Shown here piece by piece: positions 6,261 through 10,784 of a stretch of DNA of 10,784 nucleotides (position 1 is the first letter of the stretch; the number at the start of each line of letters is the position of its first letter). Origin of the DNA: Minisyncoccota bacterium (lineage in GTDB: Bacteria > Patescibacteriota > Microgenomatia > UBA1400 > PJMF01); NCBI GenBank assembly GCA_003518205.1, contig DOZC01000025.1, positions 1 through 10,784 on the forward strand. Direction: 5' to 3'. The notes beneath the pieces are model-generated. The model was not told the origin of the DNA. It did not search any database and saw nothing but the letters and a program-made list of their open reading frames with translations. The position numbers and the translations under genes are program-made.

Positions 6261-6560
6261 CTAAAGCGCTTCAACTTCCTGCCAAAGTGGGTCTGAGGTG
6301 AAACTTTGATCTAAATCGGTTAATTGATGACTTAGGTCGGCGGTGGCGATTTCAGTTTGAATTCTGGGAGTGAAGTAAAAGCTTCCCAAACTAACTAAAC
6401 TCACCAAACTTACTCCGGCCAACCAAACATTCAAAGTTGTTAACCAATGACGTTTTTGGATCCGAGTTTCCAAATTACTCCAAACCCGCTCACGCATAGC
6501 AGCAGAAGGAGCGCTAGCTTCAGAGTCAAAAATGGCAGATTCGAAAGTTAAGTTTTTCAT
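6261..6560 (-). CDS. Putative anti-sigma factor, short single-span membrane protein
   Basis: A 99-residue protein with a cytoplasmic N-terminal part of about 40 residues containing a helix (AAMRERVWSNLETRIQKRH, 20-38), one membrane span (about 43-63, LNVWLAGVSLVSLVSLGSFYF) and a 36-residue external tail rich in Asp, Ser and Thr. The order and topology are those of ECF anti-sigma factors, and it lies 36 bases downstream of the sigma gene in the same direction. It has no zinc-binding H-x3-C-x2-C motif and is too short for a full anti-sigma domain, so this is a positional and topological assignment. No Shine-Dalgarno is visible before the ATG at 6560. It could instead be an unrelated small membrane protein. 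Confidence 0.6.
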   Translation of the reverse strand: MKNLTFESAIFDSEASAPSAAMRERVWSNLETRIQKRHWLTTLNVWLAGVSLVSLVSLGSFYFTPRIQTEIATADLSHQLTDLDQSFTSDPLWQEVEAL

Positions 6561-6596
6561 TCAGGAATATAGTGTCGAGGAGGTTACAGTTTAAGA

Positions 6597-7205
6597 CTAA
6601 ACTAGGGGAAAATCTGGAAAAAAACGTCTCAGTTTGGCAATAGCTCGATGAGTAGTGACTTTAACCGCGCTTTCTGAAAGCCGGAGTTTTTTGGCAGTTT
6701 CAGCCACACTCAAGTTTTTGAGATAACGAGACTGTAAAACCCCAACCTCAATAGGTTTTAGGTGCTCAAAAAGCCGGGGTAATAAAATTTGAGCTTGAGA
6801 ATCCTGGTCTGAATCCAGCCAGTCATCAGTGTCTGCGGCTTCAAGCGAATCAAATAAAGGAGCCTGAGGCAAGCGCTGTTTTTGGCGAATCCAACGAGCG
6901 ATCTGATTTTTGGCGATAGCATAAAGCCAATTGCGAAATTGAGCCGTTGAGCGAAATTTGGGTAATTGTTGGTGAACGGCCAAAAACACGACTTGAGTCA
7001 AATCTTCGGCGGTGGCTGAATCCAGAGTTTGCCAATAACAGAACCGGTACACCGGCTCAAAATATTTGTCATATAAAGCTCGAAATCCAGTTAGATCACC
7101 AGCCTGAGCCAACTTTACCCAAGCTTCATCTGGATCAACTTTGGCGGCAGTAGCGGCCATCAGAGTTGGAATTTCAGGAGTGTCAGGGGTGATCACGAGA
7201 GTCAT
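6597..7205 (-). CDS. ECF-type RNA polymerase sigma factor
   Basis: A 202-residue sigma-70 family protein with only regions 2 and 4, as in the extracytoplasmic-function group. Region 2 spans about 27-110 and includes FRALYDKYFEPVYRFCYW (2.1), AEDLTQVVFLAVHQQLPKFR (2.2, core binding) and FRNWLYAIAKNQIARWIRQK (2.3-2.4, -10 recognition). An acidic linker (120-138) follows. Region 4 (about 140-196) holds the helix-turn-helix SVAETAKKLRLSESAVKVTTHRA with the usual KLRRFF end. It presumably directs polymerase to envelope-stress promoters and is held by the membrane protein encoded next. ATG at 7205 is preferred; an in-frame TTG at 7223 would add six residues. It is divergent from glmS with a 40-base gap, so its promoter must lie in that gap or inside glmS. 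Confidence 0.92.
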   Translation of the reverse strand: MTLVITPDTPEIPTLMAATAAKVDPDEAWVKLAQAGDLTGFRALYDKYFEPVYRFCYWQTLDSATAEDLTQVVFLAVHQQLPKFRSTAQFRNWLYAIAKNQIARWIRQKQRLPQAPLFDSLEAADTDDWLDSDQDSQAQILLPRLFEHLKPIEVGVLQSRYLKNLSVAETAKKLRLSESAVKVTTHRAIAKLRRFFPDFPLV

Positions 7206-7245
7206 TTTATCACTAGAGTACAATGGAGTCAGTGAAAGGCGAATT
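7206..7245. promoter_or_regulatory. 40-base divergent intergenic region between the sigma gene and glmS
   Basis: Both start codons face away from this gap, so any promoters overlap each other or neighbouring coding sequence. On the plus strand TACAAT (7219-7224) is a fair -10 box, with no good -35 at 17 bases upstream, and AAAGG (7235-7239) is the glmS ribosome site. On the minus strand a -10-like TGATAAAAT runs into the sigma ATG, which would give a nearly leaderless mRNA. Confidence 0.35.
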
Positions 7246-9027
7246 ATGTGTGGGATTTTTGGGATTGTGAAAGCCGAAAAAACTCCGGTAGCGGAGCAAG
7301 TTTTGGCCGGATTGAAAGTTTTGGAGTATCGAGGCTATGACAGTTGGGGAGTGGCAGTGGCAGTGGGTGAAAAAATTCAAGTCAGTAAGCAAATTGGGAA
7401 AATCGGAGCCGCCAAGGTCACAGATTTACCTGATAGCACGGTGGGGCTGGGGCACACTCGGTGGGCAACTCATGGCGGAGTGACACAGGCCAATGCTCAT
7501 CCTCATTTAGACTGTACTGGCACAGTGGTGGTGGTGCATAACGGCATCATTACCAACTATCAATCACTCAAAATCGAGTTACAAACTGCTGGGCATCAAT
7601 TTAAGTCCGAAACTGATAGTGAAGTTATGGCTCATTTAATTGAAGTCGAACTAGCTACTGGAGTTTTGTTACCAATTGCTGTTCGCCAGGCTTTCTTGAA
7701 GCTGGAAGGTCAAAATGCCTTGGTGGTGTTTCAGGCTGACGGTCAACAACTAGTGGCGGTGCGCCAAGGTTCACCTTTGGTGATTGGACTGGGGCGGGAT
7801 CAGCAATGGTTAGCCAGTGACCCGGCGGCATTGGTGGGGCAGGCAGAGCGAATTATTTATCTTGAAGATGGCGAACTGGCGGTGTTATCACCTCAACAAG
7901 TTACCATTAGCTCAGTGGAGACTGGTAAGAAACGACCCCTGCGATCTGAAGCCTTAAACTGGACACCTCAGGCGTTGGACAAGGGCAAATTTGCTCACTT
8001 TATGCTCAAAGAAATTCAAGAACAACCGGCCATTTTGGAACAAGTAGCAGCCGTGGGAGGCCTAGCCTTGGCGCCAGTGGCCGAAGCTATCCGCCAGGCA
8101 GATCAGGTTTTTTTGCTAGGGTGTGGTTCGGCAGGATTTGCGGCGGCCATTGGAGCTCATTGGCTTCGCACCTTGGCTCAAATTCCAGTCCAGGCAGTGG
8201 TGGCTAGCGAGTTTGACACAGTCATGCCGTTGGTAACAGCCAAGACCGTGATTTTAGCTTTATCTCAATCTGGTGAAACCATGGATGTCTTGGTGCCAGT
8301 TACAGCAGCCAAAGCTAAAGGCGCCAGATTAGTAGCCATCACCAACGTCATTGGTTCGTCGTTAGCCAGACTGGCTGATTTAACTGTGCCGTTGTTGGCT
8401 GGGCCCGAACAGGCAGTGGCCACCACTAAGGCTTTTACCAGTAAATTAGCGCATCTAGCATTATTAGCCGAACTGATGTCTGGTCAGCTGGAAACGGGTC
8501 AAATCGCAGTCAGAACTGCCAGTCAAGAAATGGCGGCGATGCTAACCCCAGAAAATCTAGCTCAGGCCGAAATTTTTGCTCAATCTCTCAAGACAGCTGA
8601 ACATTTATATGTGATTGGTCGAGGTACCTCAGGGCTTTTAAGTGCCGAAGTGGCTCTCAAGTTTAAGGAGACTGCTTATCTCCACGCTGAAAGTTTAGCA
8701 GCTGGAGAGTTAAAACATGGCACCCTGGCACTAATTGAGCCTGGCATACCCTGTTTGGTTTTAGCCAGTGAAACTGAAGTCACGGCCAGCTTGTCAGCAG
8801 CCGCTGAAATTACCGCTCGCGGAGGCCGAGTGATCTGGTTGGGACCAACCCCAGAAGCTACCACCAAAATTCCCGGTGAAGTGCCCTTTAATTTCCAACC
8901 CGCTGGACTCTTGAGTGGCTTACCCCAACTCATAGCCATGCAACTCACGGCTTATTATTTGGCACTCATCAAAAAAATTGATCCTGACAAACCCAGAAAC
9001 TTGGCTAAAAGTGTTACGGTGGGGTAG
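7246..9027 (+). CDS. glmS: Glutamine-fructose-6-phosphate aminotransferase (isomerizing)
   Basis: A 593-residue GlmS that makes glucosamine-6-phosphate from fructose-6-phosphate and glutamine, the entry to UDP-GlcNAc. The N-terminal glutaminase has the nucleophile Cys2 (MCGIFGIV), LEYRGYDS (26-33), HTRWATHG (70-77) and HNGIITNY (98-105). Two SIS domains follow, with LSQSGET (339-345), TTKAFTSK (393-400), the glutamate in LKFKET (471-476), ELKHG with the ring-opening His491, and the C-terminal PRNLAKSVTVG with Lys588. In the first SIS loop the usual CGTS reads CGSA (293-296), a Thr-Ser to Ser-Ala change at sugar-phosphate contacts. ATG at 7246 puts Cys at residue 2 as required and has AAAGG at 7235-7239; the frame is open to 7141 but that would destroy the nucleophile. 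No glmS ribozyme can fit in the 40-base leader. Confidence 0.97.
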   Translation: MCGIFGIVKAEKTPVAEQVLAGLKVLEYRGYDSWGVAVAVGEKIQVSKQIGKIGAAKVTDLPDSTVGLGHTRWATHGGVTQANAHPHLDCTGTVVVVHNGIITNYQSLKIELQTAGHQFKSETDSEVMAHLIEVELATGVLLPIAVRQAFLKLEGQNALVVFQADGQQLVAVRQGSPLVIGLGRDQQWLASDPAALVGQAERIIYLEDGELAVLSPQQVTISSVETGKKRPLRSEALNWTPQALDKGKFAHFMLKEIQEQPAILEQVAAVGGLALAPVAEAIRQADQVFLLGCGSAGFAAAIGAHWLRTLAQIPVQAVVASEFDTVMPLVTAKTVILALSQSGETMDVLVPVTAAKAKGARLVAITNVIGSSLARLADLTVPLLAGPEQAVATTKAFTSKLAHLALLAELMSGQLETGQIAVRTASQEMAAMLTPENLAQAEIFAQSLKTAEHLYVIGRGTSGLLSAEVALKFKETAYLHAESLAAGELKHGTLALIEPGIPCLVLASETEVTASLSAAAEITARGGRVIWLGPTPEATTKIPGEVPFNFQPAGLLSGLPQLIAMQLTAYYLALIKKIDPDKPRNLAKSVTVG

Positions 9028-9039
9028 GAAAGAAAGATC

Positions 9040-9060
9040 TAATGATTATTAACTTCATTA
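9040..9060. other. Weak AT-rich dyad between convergent genes
   Basis: TAATGA (9040-9045) and TCATTA (9055-9060) form a six-pair AT-rich stem in the 34-base gap between the glmS stop and the stop of the converging gene. It could serve weakly as a two-way transcription end, but no clear T run follows on either side. Confidence 0.2.
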
Positions 9061-9061
9061 A

Positions 9062-10784
9062 TTACTTTTGAGTTTTGATTAGGTCTTTTATTTCGGCATA
9101 TTCTAATTGCCACTTTTTATATTCAAAATTAAGTGCCGATGCTTGTTTGTATAGTGGTGATTTATTTTTGTTAATCTCACTAATTTTTTCAATACACTCT
9201 TTTGCTTTTTCAGTCCAATTAAGCCCCTTTTTTAGAAACTTTGGCAAAATAATTTTTATGAAATCATTTTTAATGATACTATTAATTTTTGTTGAGTTTG
9301 AGTGATTCAGCTGTTTAATCTCTTTAGTTAGGGGATTGTTAATATCATTTTTAAAGTCTTCTTCCCAGTCATGTAAGTCATCAGCAAGTTGTTTTGCAGA
9401 AAGAAAGAATTTCCCAGACTTAAACCAAAGAGAAAGATCGCTGTCTTTTAAGGCTGAGTTATGTAGTAGACACCAATATGACCCTAAAAGATGGCCCAAT
9501 GAACGAGCAGAAAATTCATCAACGTAATTTATAAAATTTTTTCTTTCTTTAGAATAACTTCTATAAAATTGTGCTGATTCCATTCTATTAAATACATCAT
9601 TTACTTTTTTTAACCACTTTCTTTTTTTATTAGCATCTAAGAAATATCCCAGTTGAGTAATTTCATCTCTTATTTTAAGCAAACAAAGATTTGCGGCTGG
9701 AATTAGCTTATACGAGCAAGAGATTTTTTGATTGCTAGCTAGGTTGTATAAGCTATAAGCCGTCCATCCAAGAATACTCAAAATGCTAATTTTATTCCAA
9801 TTTGATTGGGAAATTCTTTTATCATTTTTGTGTATTATTGACTCGGAGTTCTCCTTAGCAAAATATGTAATTTCGTTAGCTTTATCGTTTTTTATTAACC
9901 TAAAAACAGCACTTTCAATATATGGCCTCAAATTTGGTGGAGTTTTTTTTACCCAAGTAAGTGTGCATTTCGCAACTTTTTCTAAATCATTTATTGAAAT
10001 AACAGGAATATTAATTTTTTTTAAGTTTAAGAGAATGTTCAGCGAATGGATAACCCAAGCTTCTCTTAATAGATTTGAAGAAAAATAGTTTATAGTTTTA
10101 TCATTCTTGACTATTTCAATACAATATTTTTCTAGATTTGTGGTTTTATAAGAAAGAATTTTAGTTATTAAAAAATCAATTTTTTTATCACTGAGCATCT
10201 GAAAATTCGCTAAAGCAGATATTGCTTGAGTTACATCAAATGCTGATGAATTTTTTCTCTCAACTCTTTCAGTTAAATAATTGTAGATTTTTTGCCTTAA
10301 TTTCACTGGTGGTTTCCACCACATCGAAAGCCAATAATAGGTTATTGAGTCGTTTAGATAAAATTTTGATTTAAACTCTCTTATGCAATTGTTATTGAAG
10401 TTACTTGTTAAGTTTTTCAATTCAATATTAAAGTTGTTTAAAACAGCTCCAATCAATGCATTAACAGTAGGATCAATGTTTTTCCAATCTCTTTCATTTG
10501 TTTTCCCCACACCAATCCAAGTATTGTATGGTCCGCCAGGTTTTATTTCACAATTAATTAAAACGTTTACTATTTTTGAAATCGAATTACTCTTTTTAAT
10601 ATTATTTTTTAATAATGCCAAAATCGAAGTAAATGTTGTATCAAGGTCATCTGGTAAAGCTAATTTTGTTTTTCTTGAATAATAGTTCCAGGTGCCAAAC
10701 CTTGATTCCTCAGCGAGAATTTTTTTAATTGAATAAGAAAGAAATATGTTTAATTTTTGTTTGTTCTCATGAGAAATAGTCAAA
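9062..10784 (-). CDS. Terpene-cyclase-like toroid plus class I isoprenoid-synthase-like protein, 5' partial
   Basis: At least 573 residues; the frame is open to the window edge and the true start may be outside it, though TTG at 10783 is a possible start. The N-terminal part looks like an alpha/alpha toroid of the squalene-hopene-cyclase/prenyltransferase class: GTWNYYSR (30-37) and PDDLDTT (44-50), near the DxDD acid motif, then GGPYNTW (83-89) and DPTVNA (104-109), followed by helical repeats to about 250. The C-terminal part has SLGHLLGSYWCLL (428-440) and AKQLADDLHDWEEDF (463-477), close to the second Asp-rich motif of class I prenyl synthases. No first Asp-rich motif is seen in that part, so its activity is uncertain. 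Signal peptide and membrane spans are absent from the visible part. Its DNA is much more AT-rich than glmS, with many Lys/Asn/Ile codons, suggesting transfer. Substrate and product are unknown. Confidence 0.75.
   Translation of the reverse strand, partial: LTISHENKQKLNIFLSYSIKKILAEESRFGTWNYYSRKTKLALPDDLDTTFTSILALLKNNIKKSNSISKIVNVLINCEIKPGGPYNTWIGVGKTNERDWKNIDPTVNALIGAVLNNFNIELKNLTSNFNNNCIREFKSKFYLNDSITYYWLSMWWKPPVKLRQKIYNYLTERVERKNSSAFDVTQAISALANFQMLSDKKIDFLITKILSYKTTNLEKYCIEIVKNDKTINYFSSNLLREAWVIHSLNILLNLKKINIPVISINDLEKVAKCTLTWVKKTPPNLRPYIESAVFRLIKNDKANEITYFAKENSESIIHKNDKRISQSNWNKISILSILGWTAYSLYNLASNQKISCSYKLIPAANLCLLKIRDEITQLGYFLDANKKRKWLKKVNDVFNRMESAQFYRSYSKERKNFINYVDEFSARSLGHLLGSYWCLLHNSALKDSDLSLWFKSGKFFLSAKQLADDLHDWEEDFKNDINNPLTKEIKQLNHSNSTKINSIIKNDFIKIILPKFLKKGLNWTEKAKECIEKISEINKNKSPLYKQASALNFEYKKWQLEYAEIKDLIKTQK

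Noticed and set aside
6200..6274. Longer N-terminus for the secreted coiled-coil protein
   Set aside because: It overlaps the anti-sigma candidate, ignores the AAGGA site and would place 25 residues ahead of a normal signal peptide.
7141..7245. Upstream extension of glmS in frame
   Set aside because: It would add 35 residues before the nucleophile Cys, which must be residue 2 after Met removal, and it lies antisense to the sigma gene.
7206..7245. glmS ribozyme
   Set aside because: The leader is only 40 bases, far shorter than the ribozyme, and no matching core is seen.
1..10784. CRISPR array, tRNA, rRNA or insertion sequence
   Set aside because: No regularly spaced repeats, cloverleaf-like sequence, rRNA core or transposase motif was found on reading either strand.

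Overview
The window looks like a chromosomal piece of a Candidate Phyla Radiation (Patescibacteria) bacterium. This is an inference from several signs together. Genes are short and tightly packed, TTG start codons are plausible, and many small exported or single-membrane-span proteins are present. One short cysteine motif and one secreted helical protein are of types I associate with CPR genomes. TGA behaves as a stop (genes end in TGA at 1341, 2072 and 4026, and Trp is TGG), so the recoded Gracilibacteria/SR1 code is not in use. No rRNA, tRNA, CRISPR array, IS element or phage gene was recognised, and no gene-free stretch exceeds 300 bases.

Layout, left to right. On the plus strand, 1-171 is the end of an unrecognised gene (possibly a GNAT acetyltransferase). 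It is followed by a cyanophycin-synthetase-type ATP-grasp ligase (261-1343), a small helical hypothetical protein (1407-1694), a membrane-anchored four-cysteine protein (1742-2074), a TfoX N-terminal-domain protein (2085-2444), and a large diverged PRPP-synthetase homologue (2643-4028). The tail of the last gene overlaps, antisense and by 59 bases, the tail of a minus-strand gene of unknown function with weak GT-B glycosyltransferase character (3970-5199).

The minus strand then carries a four-gene block, transcribed 7205 to 5315: an ECF-type sigma factor, a short single-span protein that looks like its anti-sigma factor, a secreted coiled-coil protein, and a small exported low-complexity protein. 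This resembles a self-contained envelope-sensing unit in which the exported proteins may be targets of the sigma factor. The sigma gene is divergent from glmS (7246-9027, glucosamine-6-phosphate synthase, first step to UDP-GlcNAc) with only 40 bases between start codons.

The right end (9062-10784, minus strand, open at the window edge) is visibly more AT-rich than glmS. It encodes a protein with an N-terminal terpene-cyclase-like alpha/alpha-toroid region and a C-terminal class I isoprenoid-synthase-like motif. It is the most unusual gene here and a candidate for horizontal acquisition. GlmS, the possible glycosyltransferase and the isoprenoid-type protein could all feed cell-envelope synthesis, but nothing in the sequence proves that they work together.
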